A DNA stretch of 64,000 nt from positions 35,055-99,054 of the forward strand of contig NZ_JARVKW010000028.1 of NCBI RefSeq assembly GCF_029813775.1. The letters run 5' to 3'. Positions 32,138 to 39,315 of the stretch are shown here, piece by piece. How positions within the stretch are numbered: position 1 is the first letter of the stretch; the number at the start of each line of letters is the position of its first letter. The notes under the pieces were generated by a model. It did no database searches, was not told the DNA's origin, and was given only the letters and a program-made list of their open reading frames with translations. Source of the stretch: Streptomyces sp. DH24 (lineage in GTDB: Bacteria; Actinomycetota; Actinomycetes; Streptomycetales; Streptomycetaceae). Position numbers and translations under genes: made by a program.

Positions 32138-33976
32138 GTGATCACTTCTGTCCTCGTCGCCAACCGCGGCGAGATCGCCTGCCGCGTCTTCCGCACCTGC
32201 CGTGAGCTGGGCATCCGGACGGTCGCCGTGCACTCGGACGCCGACGCGGACGCCCTGCACGCGCGCGTGGCGGACACGTGCGTACGACTGCCCGGAGCGG
32301 CGCCCGGCGAGACCTATCTGCGCGGTGACCTCGTCGTGCAGGCGGCGCTCGCGGCCGGCGCGGACGCCGTGCACCCCGGCTACGGCTTCCTCTCCGAGAA
32401 CGCCGGTTTCGCGCGTGCCGTGCGCGACGCGGGCCTGGTCTGGATCGGGCCGCCGCCCGAGGCGATCGAGGCCATGGCGTCCAAGACCCGCGCCAGGGAG
32501 CTGATGGGCCTCAAGCCGATGGGCCAGGTCACCGAGGCCGACCTGCCCGTCCTGGTGAAGGCCGCGGCGGGCGGCGGCGGACGCGGCATGCGGATCGTCC
32601 GCCGCCTGGCGGACCTCGACGCCGAACTGGCCGCCGCGCGCGAGGAGGCGGCGAACGCCTTCGGCGACGGCGAGGTCTTCGTCGAGCCGTACATCGAGGG
32701 CGGCCGGCACGTCGAGGTGCAGGTCCTCGCCGACACGCACGGCACCGTGTGGACGCTCGGCACCCGCGACTGCTCCCTCCAGCGCCGCCACCAGAAGGTC
32801 GTCGAGGAGGCCCCGGCGCCCGGCCTCAGCGAGCAGCTGACCGACGAGCTGTACGCGCTCGCCGTCCGCGCCGCCCGCGCCGTCGACTACGTGGGCGCCG
32901 GCACGGTCGAGTTCCTGGTCGCCGGCGGCCGGGCGCACTTCCTGGAGATGAACACCCGCCTCCAGGTCGAACACCCCGTCACCGAGGCCGTCTTCGGCGT
33001 CGACCTGGTCGCCCTCCAGCTCCGCGTCGCCGAGGGCCACGCCCTCGAAGCCGAACCGCCACGCGCGCGTGGCCACGCCGTCGAGGCCCGCCTCTACGCC
33101 GAGGACCCCGCCAACGGCTGGGCCCCGCAGACCGGCAGGCTGCACCGCCTCGACGTTCCCGGGGTCCGCCTCGACACCGGTTTCACGGACGGCGACGGCA
33201 TCGGCGTCCACTACGACCCGATGATCGCCAAGGCCGTCGCGCACGCGCCCACGCGCGCGGAGGCCGTCCGCGGCCTCGCCGGCGCCCTCGAACGGGCCGT
33301 CATCCACGGGCCGGTCACCAACCGGGACCTGCTCGTGCGCTCCCTGCGGCACGAGGAGTTCACCTCCGGCCGCATGGACACCGGCTTCTACGACCGCCAC
33401 CTCGCCGCCCTCACCGAGCCCGCGCCGGACCCGTACGCCCCGCTGGCCGCCGCCCTCGCCGACGCCCACGGCCGGTCACGCTTCGGCGGCTGGCGCAACG
33501 TGCCGTCGCAGCCGCAGGTCAAGCGGTACGCCATGAACGGCGAGGAACACGAGGTCCGCTACCGGCACACCCGCGAGGGCCTGGCGGCCGACGGCGTGCG
33601 CGTCGTCCGCGCCGACGCGTCCCTCGTGGTGCTGGAGACCGACGGCGTGCGCCGCAAGTTCGCCGTCGCCCGCTACGGCGACCAGGTGTACGTCAACGCC
33701 ACCGCCCTCACCGCCCTGCCCCGCTTCCCCGACCCCACCGCCCACCTCGCCCCCGGCTCCCTGCTGGCGCCGATGCCCGGCACGGTCGTCCGCGTCGCCG
33801 ACGGCCTGACGGCCGGGTCCGCCGTGACGGCCGGTGAACCGTTGCTGTGGCTCGAAGCGATGAAGATGCAGCACCGCATTTCGGCTCCGGTGACGGGAGT
33901 GCTCACCGCCCTGCACATCGAGCCGGGACAACAGGTCGAGCCCGGCATGTTGCTCGCGGTGGTGCAGGAGACCTAG
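32138..33976 (+). CDS. biotin carboxylase/biotin carrier (alpha) subunit, AtuF/LiuD-like
   Basis: A 612-residue subunit. Residues 1-110 are the biotin carboxylase N-domain (SVLVANRGEIACRVFRT; DAVHPGYGFLSENA). The ATP-grasp has KAAAGGGGRGMRIV (about 150), CSLQRRHQKVVEEAPAP and FLEMNTRLQVEHPVTE. The C-terminal biotinyl domain carries EAMKMQH, with the target Lys about 573. Compared with canonical subunits, the link between SKTRARELM and the ATP-grasp start LPVLVKAAAGG is about 15-20 residues shorter: the usual AGVPV..GY segment is absent. It starts 11 bp after the carboxyltransferase gene. Confidence 0.93.
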   Translation: MITSVLVANRGEIACRVFRTCRELGIRTVAVHSDADADALHARVADTCVRLPGAAPGETYLRGDLVVQAALAAGADAVHPGYGFLSENAGFARAVRDAGLVWIGPPPEAIEAMASKTRARELMGLKPMGQVTEADLPVLVKAAAGGGGRGMRIVRRLADLDAELAAAREEAANAFGDGEVFVEPYIEGGRHVEVQVLADTHGTVWTLGTRDCSLQRRHQKVVEEAPAPGLSEQLTDELYALAVRAARAVDYVGAGTVEFLVAGGRAHFLEMNTRLQVEHPVTEAVFGVDLVALQLRVAEGHALEAEPPRARGHAVEARLYAEDPANGWAPQTGRLHRLDVPGVRLDTGFTDGDGIGVHYDPMIAKAVAHAPTRAEAVRGLAGALERAVIHGPVTNRDLLVRSLRHEEFTSGRMDTGFYDRHLAALTEPAPDPYAPLAAALADAHGRSRFGGWRNVPSQPQVKRYAMNGEEHEVRYRHTREGLAADGVRVVRADASLVVLETDGVRRKFAVARYGDQVYVNATALTALPRFPDPTAHLAPGSLLAPMPGTVVRVADGLTAGSAVTAGEPLLWLEAMKMQHRISAPVTGVLTALHIEPGQQVEPGMLLAVVQET

Positions 33977-34039
33977 CAGCGCGGGATACCGCGCGACCAG
34001 CCACGAAAGCCGCACGCCACCGCGATCCGAAGGAGCCCC

Positions 34040-35200
34040 ATGACCACCCTCGTCGAAACCGAAGAGCACAAGGCACTGCGCAGCGCGGTCGCCGCCCTCG
34101 GCGCACGCTACGGCCGCGCGTACATGCTGAGGACGGTGGAGGCGGGCGGCCAGCCCGACGAGCTGTGGCGGGAGGCCGCCAAGCTCGGCCACCTCGGCGT
34201 CAACCTCCCCGAGGAGTACGGCGGCGGAGGCGGCGGCATCGCCGAACTCTCCATCGTCCTGGAGGAGCTCGGCGCCGCGGGCTGCCCCCTGCTGATGATG
34301 GTCGTCTCACCGGCGATCTGCGGCACGGTCATCTCCCGCTTCGGCACCGAGGAGCAGAAGCGGACGTGGCTGCCCGCCCTGGCGGACGGCAGCCGCACCA
34401 TGGCCTTCGGCATCACCGAGCCGGACGCCGGCTCCAACAGCCACCGCATCACCACCACCGCCCGCCGGGACGGCGCCGACTGGCTGCTGACCGGCCGCAA
34501 GGTGTTCGTCTCCGGAGTCGACCACGCCGACGCCACGCTCATCGTCGGCCGCACCGAGGACGCCCGCACGGGCAGCCTCAAGCCCTGCCTGTTCATCGTC
34601 CCGCGCGACGCCGAGGGCTTCCGGCGGCACCCCATCGACATGGAGATCCACGCCGCCGAGAAGCAGTTCGAGCTCGTCCTGGACGACGTGCGCCTGCCCG
34701 CCGACGCGCTCGTGGGCGACGAGGACGCCGGGCTGCTGCAACTGTTCGCCGGCCTCAACCCCGAGCGGATCATGACGGCCGCCTTCGGCATCGGAATGGG
34801 CCGCTACGCCCTGTCCCGGGCCGTCGAGTACGCGCGCGAGCGCACCGTCTGGAAGGCCCCCATCGGCGCCCACCAGGCCATCGCCCACCCCCTCGCCCAG
34901 GCCCACATAGACCTGGAGCTGGCCCGCCTGATGATGCAAAAGGCGGCACACCTGTACGACGCGGGGGACGACGCCGGCGCGGGCGAGGCCGCCAACATGG
35001 CCAAGTACGCGGCGGGGGAGGCCTGCGTGAAGGCCGTCGACCAGGCCGTGCACACCCTCGGCGGGAACGGCCTGACGCGCGAGTTCGGGCTCGCCTCGCT
35101 GATCACCGGCGCGCGCGTGGCCCGTATCGCCCCGGTGAGCCGGGAGATGATCCTGAACTACGTCTCCCACCAGACCCTGGGCCTGCCCAAGTCGTACTGA
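34040..35200 (+). CDS. acyl-CoA dehydrogenase, AtuD/citronellyl-CoA dehydrogenase-like
   Basis: A 386-residue flavoprotein. It has the substrate/FAD signatures MAFGITEPDAGSNSHRITT (about 116-134) and KVFVSGVDHADATLIVGRT, and the C-terminal helical domain with HTLGGNGLTREFGLASLITGARVARIAPVSREMILNYV. The catalytic base in this family lies near the end; a Glu/Gly pattern is compatible but I cannot assign it confidently. The start ATG is preceded by GGAG about 6 nt upstream. It would introduce the 2,3-double bond before carboxylation. It follows the carboxylase gene by 63 bp. Confidence 0.93.
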   Translation: MTTLVETEEHKALRSAVAALGARYGRAYMLRTVEAGGQPDELWREAAKLGHLGVNLPEEYGGGGGGIAELSIVLEELGAAGCPLLMMVVSPAICGTVISRFGTEEQKRTWLPALADGSRTMAFGITEPDAGSNSHRITTTARRDGADWLLTGRKVFVSGVDHADATLIVGRTEDARTGSLKPCLFIVPRDAEGFRRHPIDMEIHAAEKQFELVLDDVRLPADALVGDEDAGLLQLFAGLNPERIMTAAFGIGMGRYALSRAVEYARERTVWKAPIGAHQAIAHPLAQAHIDLELARLMMQKAAHLYDAGDDAGAGEAANMAKYAAGEACVKAVDQAVHTLGGNGLTREFGLASLITGARVARIAPVSREMILNYVSHQTLGLPKSY

Positions 35201-35289
35201 GCCCGACGGCCGTACCGAGCCGTACCGACGAGCACAACGGTGTGCGAGGAGGAACCGATGTTCCGAAGGCGACAGCTCAGGGAGCTCAC

Positions 35290-36027
35290 ATGACGACCCT
35301 CGTCCCGGCCGCGCACGACCGCGGCATCACCACCCTCACCCTCGACTCGGCGCACAACCGCAACGCCCTGTCGGCCGCCCTCGTCGGCGAACTCGCCGCA
35401 GCGCTGGACCGGAGCGGCACCGACGACGCCGTACGGGCCGTCGTCCTCACCCACAGCGGCAACACCTTCAGCGCCGGGGCCGACCTGCGCGACCCGCCCG
35501 ACCCGAAGGCCCTCGTCGCGCTGCTGCGGCAGATCGCCGAGCTGCGCAAACCCGTCGTCGCGCGCGTCACCGGCCACGTCCGCGCCGGCGGCCTCGGCCT
35601 GCTCGCCGCCTGCGACATCTCCGCCGCCTCCACCGGCGCGAGCTTCGCCTTCACCGAGGTGCGCATCGGCGTGGCGCCCGCCGTCATCTCCCTGCCGCTC
35701 CTGCCGCGCACCGACCCGCGCGCCCTCTCGCGCTACTACCTCACCGGTGAACGCTTCGACGCGGCCGAGGCCGCCCGCATCGGCCTGCTCACGGCGGCCG
35801 GGGACGACGTCGACGCCGTCCTCGCCCCGGTCCTCGACGGCCTGCGCAGAGCCGCCCCGCAGGCCCTCGCCGCGACGAAGGCCCTTCTCACGGCTAAGGT
35901 GCTGGAGACCTTCGACCGGGAGGCGGACGAGCTCACCAGGCTCTCCGCCCGGCTGTTCGGCTCCGCCGACGCCCGCGAGGGAATGACGGCCTTCCTAGAA
36001 CGACGGGACCCCGCATGGGTGCTGTGA
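35290..36027 (+). CDS. enoyl-CoA hydratase/isomerase family protein, LiuC/AtuE-like
   Basis: A 245-residue crotonase. The oxyanion region is SAGADL (about 60) and GHVRAGGLGLLAACDISAAS (about 97-116). Of the two catalytic glutamates of classical enoyl-CoA hydratase, the second is present (FAFTEVRIG), while the first is replaced by Gly in GGLGLL. I recall the same Gly and the VAPAVISLPL-type stretch in methylglutaconyl- and isohexenylglutaconyl-CoA hydratases, which fits the operon. Its last 13 nt overlap the TetR gene. Confidence 0.9.
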   Translation: MTTLVPAAHDRGITTLTLDSAHNRNALSAALVGELAAALDRSGTDDAVRAVVLTHSGNTFSAGADLRDPPDPKALVALLRQIAELRKPVVARVTGHVRAGGLGLLAACDISAASTGASFAFTEVRIGVAPAVISLPLLPRTDPRALSRYYLTGERFDAAEAARIGLLTAAGDDVDAVLAPVLDGLRRAAPQALAATKALLTAKVLETFDREADELTRLSARLFGSADAREGMTAFLERRDPAWVL

Positions 36028-36632
36028 GCACGGACGAACGCGTCCCCGGCGAACGCGTTCCCAAGCAGGACCGCAGCCGGGCCACCCGGCAGCGCCTCCT
36101 GGAAGCCGCCGTGGCCTGCCTCGCCGAACACGGCTGGGCGGGCTCCACGGTCTCCGTCGTCGCGGAGCGGGCCGGCGTGTCCCGGGGCGCGGCGCAGCAC
36201 CACTTCCCGACCCGCGAGGACCTGTTCACCGCGGCCGTCGAGTACGTCGCCGAGGAGCGCTCCGTCGCCCTGCGGGCCCTCTTCCCCGAGGGCACCGCCC
36301 AGGACCGCCGGGCCGTCGTCGCCGCCCTCGTCGACCTCTACACCGGGCCGCTGTTCCGCGCCGCGCTCCACCTGTGGGTCGCCGCCTCCAACGAGGACCA
36401 GCTCGGCCCCCGCGTCGCCGAGCTCGAAGCGCGCGTCGGCCGCGAGACCCACCGGATAGCGGTGGAACTGCTCGGCGCCGACGAGTCCCGCCCCGGAGCC
36501 CGGGAGACCGTCCAGGGCCTTCTGGACATGGCCCGCGGCCTGGGCCTGGCCAATCTGCTCACCGACGACACCGCGCGCCGCGAGCGCGTGGTCACCCAGT
36601 GGGCGGCCCTGCTGGACGACGCGCTGTCCTGA
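36015..36632 (+). CDS. TetR family repressor of the operon
   Basis: A 205-residue regulator. The DNA-binding domain is at about 18-65: RATRQRLLEAAVACLAEHGWAGSTVSVVAERAGVSRGAAQHHFPTREDLF. The C-terminal ligand domain is helical with LHLWVAASNEDQLGPRVAELEA. ATG 36015 has GGGA 6-7 nt upstream; GTG 36024 would give the GTGA overlap used elsewhere in this operon and is possible. As the last gene of the operon it probably represses the palindromic site at 27960 until an acyl-CoA intermediate accumulates, as known for AtuR and LiuR-type control. Confidence 0.92.
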   Translation: MGAVSTDERVPGERVPKQDRSRATRQRLLEAAVACLAEHGWAGSTVSVVAERAGVSRGAAQHHFPTREDLFTAAVEYVAEERSVALRALFPEGTAQDRRAVVAALVDLYTGPLFRAALHLWVAASNEDQLGPRVAELEARVGRETHRIAVELLGADESRPGARETVQGLLDMARGLGLANLLTDDTARRERVVTQWAALLDDALS

Positions 36633-36673
36633 GGCGCACCGGCGGGCGCATCGGCCGGGACGCCCGGCCGCGA

Positions 36674-36763
36674 TGCGCGGTCACGCCCTCAAGGGCTGAG
36701 CCTTCGCGGGCGGGGTGGTGCGGGTCTTCGGGGTTGCGCGGTCACGCCCTCAGGGGCTGAGCC
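36674..36763. repeat. 29-bp direct repeat copying the pdxH 3' end
   Basis: TGCGCGGTCACGCCCTCA followed by (A/G)GGGCTGAGCC occurs at 36674-36702 and 36735-36763 with one mismatch, period 61 bp. The second copy contains the pdxH stop codon and last four codons, so the first is a duplicated 3' end. Confidence 0.8.
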
Positions 36764-37427
36764 GCTCCACCCGCCAGCCGCCGTCCGGCTCCGCCACGTA
36801 CCGCAGGCGGTCGTGCAGCCGGTTCTCGCGGCCCTGCCAGAACTCCACCGCGTCCGGGACCACCCGGAAGCCGCCCCAGTGCGGCGGCACCGGCACCTGC
36901 TCACCCTCCGGATAGCGCGCCGCCAGCCCTTCGTACGCCGCGTCCAGGTCGGCACGGTCCGCGATCACCGACGACTGGGCGCTGGCCCACGCCCCCAGCT
37001 GCGAGCCGTGCGGACGCGTCCGGAAGTACGCCGCCGTCTCGTCCCGGCCGGTGCGCCGCGCCGTGCCCGTCACGACGACCTGCCGGGCCATCGGATGCCA
37101 CGGGAACAGCAGTGACACGTACGGGTTCTCGGCCAGGTCACGGCCCTTGCGGGAGTCGTAGTTCGTGTAGAAGACGAAGCCCTGCTCGTCGAAGTGCTTC
37201 AGCAGCACCGTGCGGGAGCTCGTCCGCCCCTGCGCGTCCGCCGTCGACACCACCATCGCGTTCGGTTCGAACAGTCCGCCCTCCGTCGCGGCCTGCCGGA
37301 ACCAGCGCGCGAACTGCTCCACGGGCGACGCGGCCAGCTCGGACTCCAGGAGCCCTTCGGCCCGGTACTGCTTGCGCATCGACGCGAGGTCGAAGGGGAC
37401 GGTGTGGGAGGAGTCTCGGTGGGTCAC
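36750..37427 (-). CDS. pdxH: pyridoxamine 5'-phosphate oxidase
   Basis: A 225-residue FMN enzyme that makes pyridoxal 5'-phosphate from pyridoxine or pyridoxamine phosphate. It has MRKQYRAEGLLESEL near the N-terminus, FMN-binding SSRTVLLKHFDEQGFVFYTNYDSRKGRDLAENP (about 75-107), QVVVTGTARRTG and the C-terminal WGGFRVVPDAVEFWQGRENRLHDRLRY with the substrate-binding RLHDR. GTG 37427 was taken as start; ATG 37445 is an alternative with equally weak ribosome sites. It is convergent with the TetR gene and divergent from citrate synthase. Confidence 0.93.
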   Translation of the reverse strand: MTHRDSSHTVPFDLASMRKQYRAEGLLESELAASPVEQFARWFRQAATEGGLFEPNAMVVSTADAQGRTSSRTVLLKHFDEQGFVFYTNYDSRKGRDLAENPYVSLLFPWHPMARQVVVTGTARRTGRDETAAYFRTRPHGSQLGAWASAQSSVIADRADLDAAYEGLAARYPEGEQVPVPPHWGGFRVVPDAVEFWQGRENRLHDRLRYVAEPDGGWRVERLSP

Positions 37428-37520
37428 GCCGTCATCTTGCCGCATGCGAAAGCCGCCCCAGGGAAGATGTCCACACCGTGGCCGTCCGTCCCCCCGGCAT
37501 CCGGTGGCCTTCGTCACTGA

Positions 37521-37563
37521 GTGGCACTCAGTGCCGCGACCCCTGCACAAGGGTGGCACTGAG
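37521..37563 (+). promoter_or_regulatory. direct repeats GTGGCACT(C/G)AG upstream of citrate synthase
   Basis: GTGGCACTCAG (37521-37531) and GTGGCACTGAG (37553-37563) lie 32 bp apart, about three helical turns. The first overlaps a perfect GGCACT-C-AGTGCC palindrome. They sit about 190-230 bp before the citrate synthase ATG, in the 326-bp gap between the divergent pdxH and citrate synthase genes, and may bind a regulator of the latter. Confidence 0.45.
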
Positions 37564-37583
37564 GGAATATCGTGAGGAGGCCG

Positions 37584-37628
37584 ATGCGGTTGGGTGACCG
37601 CCGACCGTACGGGGCATCACTGGGGTGA
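37584..37628 (+). CDS. possible 14-residue leader ORF before citrate synthase
   Basis: An ATG with a strong GAGGAGG site 3-4 nt upstream opens a 14-codon frame (MRLGDRRPYGASLG) ending 125 bp before the citrate synthase start. The strong ribosome site and short frame suggest a translated leader, but coding is unproven and no attenuator pair was identified. Confidence 0.35.
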   Translation: MRLGDRRPYGASLG

Positions 37629-37753
37629 CGTCCAGGACCGCGAGCCGTCACGGCCGTGGATCCCCCGGACGACCGCCACTTCACCACTGCCTGACACATG
37701 GTCGCCCCAGCCCCACAACACCATCTGTCGCACACATCACGAGGAGCCGCCTG

Positions 37754-38854
37754 ATGTCCGACTTCGTACCCGGGCTCGAAGGAGTCGTCGCGTTCGAGAC
37801 GGAGATTGCCGAGCCGGACAAGGAGGGCGGCGCCCTGCGTTACCGGGGCGTCGACATCGAGGACCTCGTCGGCCACGTCTCCTTCGGAAACGTCTGGGGC
37901 CTGCTCGTCGACGGCGCCTTCAACCCCGGCCTGCCGCCCGCCGAGCCGTTCCCGATCCCCGTCCACTCCGGCGACATCCGCGTGGACGTCCAGTCGGCCC
38001 TCGCCATGCTCGCGCCGGTGTGGGGCCTGAAACCCCTGCTGGACATCGACGAGGCGCAGGCCCGCGAGGACCTCGCCCGCGCCGCCGTCATGGCCCTGTC
38101 CTACGTCGCCCAGTCCGCCCGCGGCCAGGGCCTGCCCATGGTCCCGCAGAGCGAGATCGACAAGGCCGAGTCCGTCGTCGAGCGCTTCATGATCCGCTGG
38201 CGGGGCGAGCCCGACCCCAAGCACGTCGCCGCCGTCGACGCCTACTGGACCAGCGCCGCCGAGCACGGCATGAACGCCTCCACCTTCACGGCGCGGGTCA
38301 TCGCCTCCACGGGCGCCGACGTGGCCGCCGCCCTCTCCGGTGCCGTCGGCGCCATGTCCGGCCCGCTGCACGGCGGCGCCCCCTCCCGCGTCCTCGGCAT
38401 GATCGAGGAGATCGAGCGCACCGGCGACGCCGAGGCCTACGTCAAGCAGGCCCTCGACCGCGGCGAGCGCCTGATGGGCTTCGGCCACCGCGTCTACCGC
38501 GCCGAGGACCCGCGCGCCCGGGTGCTGCGCCGCACGGCCCGCGAGCTGGGCGCCCCGCGCTACGAGATCGCCGAGGCCCTGGAGAAGGCGGCGCTGAACG
38601 AACTGCACAGCCGCCGCCCCGACCGTGTCCTCGCCACCAACGTGGAGTTCTGGGCGGCGATCGTCCTGGACTTCGCCGAGGTCCCGGCGCACATGTTCAC
38701 GTCGATGTTCACCTGCGCCCGCACGGCCGGCTGGTCCGCGCACATCCTGGAGCAGAAGCGCACCGGCCGCCTGGTCCGCCCGTCCGCCCGCTATGTCGGC
38801 CCCGGCTCGCGCGACCCGCGCGAGATCGAGGGCTACGAGGACATCGCCGGCTGA
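37754..38854 (+). CDS. citrate synthase, short form (citrate synthase 2)
   Basis: A 366-residue enzyme condensing acetyl-CoA and oxaloacetate. It starts SDFVPGLEGVVAFETEIAEPDKEGGALRYRGVDIEDLVG, typical of the ~370-residue actinobacterial type that lacks the N-terminal domain of the E. coli enzyme. Active-site histidines appear in GPLHGGAPSRV (about 216) and MGFGHRVYRAEDPRA (about 248), with EFWAAIVLDFAEVP further on. The ATG has GAGGAG 8-9 nt upstream. The long untranslated leader contains repeats and a short ORF, suggesting regulation. Confidence 0.95.
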   Translation: MSDFVPGLEGVVAFETEIAEPDKEGGALRYRGVDIEDLVGHVSFGNVWGLLVDGAFNPGLPPAEPFPIPVHSGDIRVDVQSALAMLAPVWGLKPLLDIDEAQAREDLARAAVMALSYVAQSARGQGLPMVPQSEIDKAESVVERFMIRWRGEPDPKHVAAVDAYWTSAAEHGMNASTFTARVIASTGADVAAALSGAVGAMSGPLHGGAPSRVLGMIEEIERTGDAEAYVKQALDRGERLMGFGHRVYRAEDPRARVLRRTARELGAPRYEIAEALEKAALNELHSRRPDRVLATNVEFWAAIVLDFAEVPAHMFTSMFTCARTAGWSAHILEQKRTGRLVRPSARYVGPGSRDPREIEGYEDIAG

Positions 38855-38884
38855 CAGGCGGGACATCGCCACCGGAAAACGCAG

Positions 38885-38946
38885 CGACCCGCGGGCTGGG
38901 TTCCTCAAGGAGGAGCCGGCCGGACGTACCGGCAGCCCGCGGGTCG
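38885..38946. terminator. long-stem bidirectional hairpin after citrate synthase
   Basis: CGACCCGCGGGCTG (38885-38898) and CAGCCCGCGGGTCG (38933-38946) make a perfect 14-bp stem. The 34-nt loop contains its own GCCGG/CCGGC hairpin and an AAGGAGGAG stretch. It can end the citrate synthase transcript and, in the other direction, the small unit starting near 39090. Confidence 0.7.
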
Positions 38947-39024
38947 GGTGACTGCGTTGGATTGGCCGGCTGCGCGTGACTGGCACACGCTGGTCCGGCG
39001 CCGAACCGAGTACGACGACGGACG

Positions 39025-39063
39025 CTAGCCCGCGGTCACCTCTTCCGTCCGGTATGCATACAT
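39025..39063 (-). CDS. 12-residue micro-ORF with near-perfect Shine-Dalgarno
   Basis: On the minus strand GGAAAGGAGGTGG (39072-39084) is almost fully complementary to the 16S rRNA 3' end, 8 nt before ATG. The frame reads MYAYRTEEVTAG and stops at TAG. A promoter-like pair lies upstream (39097-39126) and a strong hairpin downstream (38885-38946). The unit could make a peptide, or the sequence could act as a small RNA with an anti-16S-like motif. No family is recognised. Confidence 0.5.
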   Translation of the reverse strand: MYAYRTEEVTAG

Positions 39064-39096
39064 CTGCCGAACCACCTCCTTTCCGAAGTGCTGCCC

Positions 39097-39126
39097 ACAC
39101 TAAGAAGCAGCGCTCCGTCCGTTCAA
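39097..39126 (-). promoter_or_regulatory. promoter-like -35/-10 pair for micro-ORF
   Basis: Read on the minus strand, TTGAAC (39126-39121) and TAGTGT (39102-39097) are separated by 18 nt. Both fit vegetative Streptomyces promoters and would place the transcript start near 39090, about 27 nt before the micro-ORF ATG. Confidence 0.5.
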
Positions 39127-39210
39127 GTGCTTTTTCACGACCAGGCGGACCGGGACACGGCACCGGCGACCGACGCGGCGGACGTGACGGATGGGCGGAC
39201 GCGGCGGGGC

Positions 39211-39263
39211 GGCGCGGTCACCGGCGCGGTCACCAGGGCGGTCACCGGCGCGGCGCCGTCACC
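39211..39263. repeat. GGCGCGGTCACC 12-bp tandem repeat
   Basis: Two perfect units (39211-39234), a third with two changes (AGGGCGGTCACC) and a fourth expanded unit lie in the gap after the PAS gene. They are probably slippage products without a coding role. Confidence 0.7.
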
Positions 39264-39290
39264 GGGGCCGCGTCCGTCGCCCGCGTCCGG

Positions 39291-39315
39291 TTCCTTACTC
39301 CGTTTCCTTACTCCG
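39291..39315. repeat. 12-bp direct repeat including the PAS gene stop codon
   Basis: TTCCTTACTCCG occurs at 39291-39302 and 39304-39315. The second copy contains the TAA stop (as TTA) of the PAS gene. Nearby GTGCCC units repeat inside the last codons. Confidence 0.7.
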
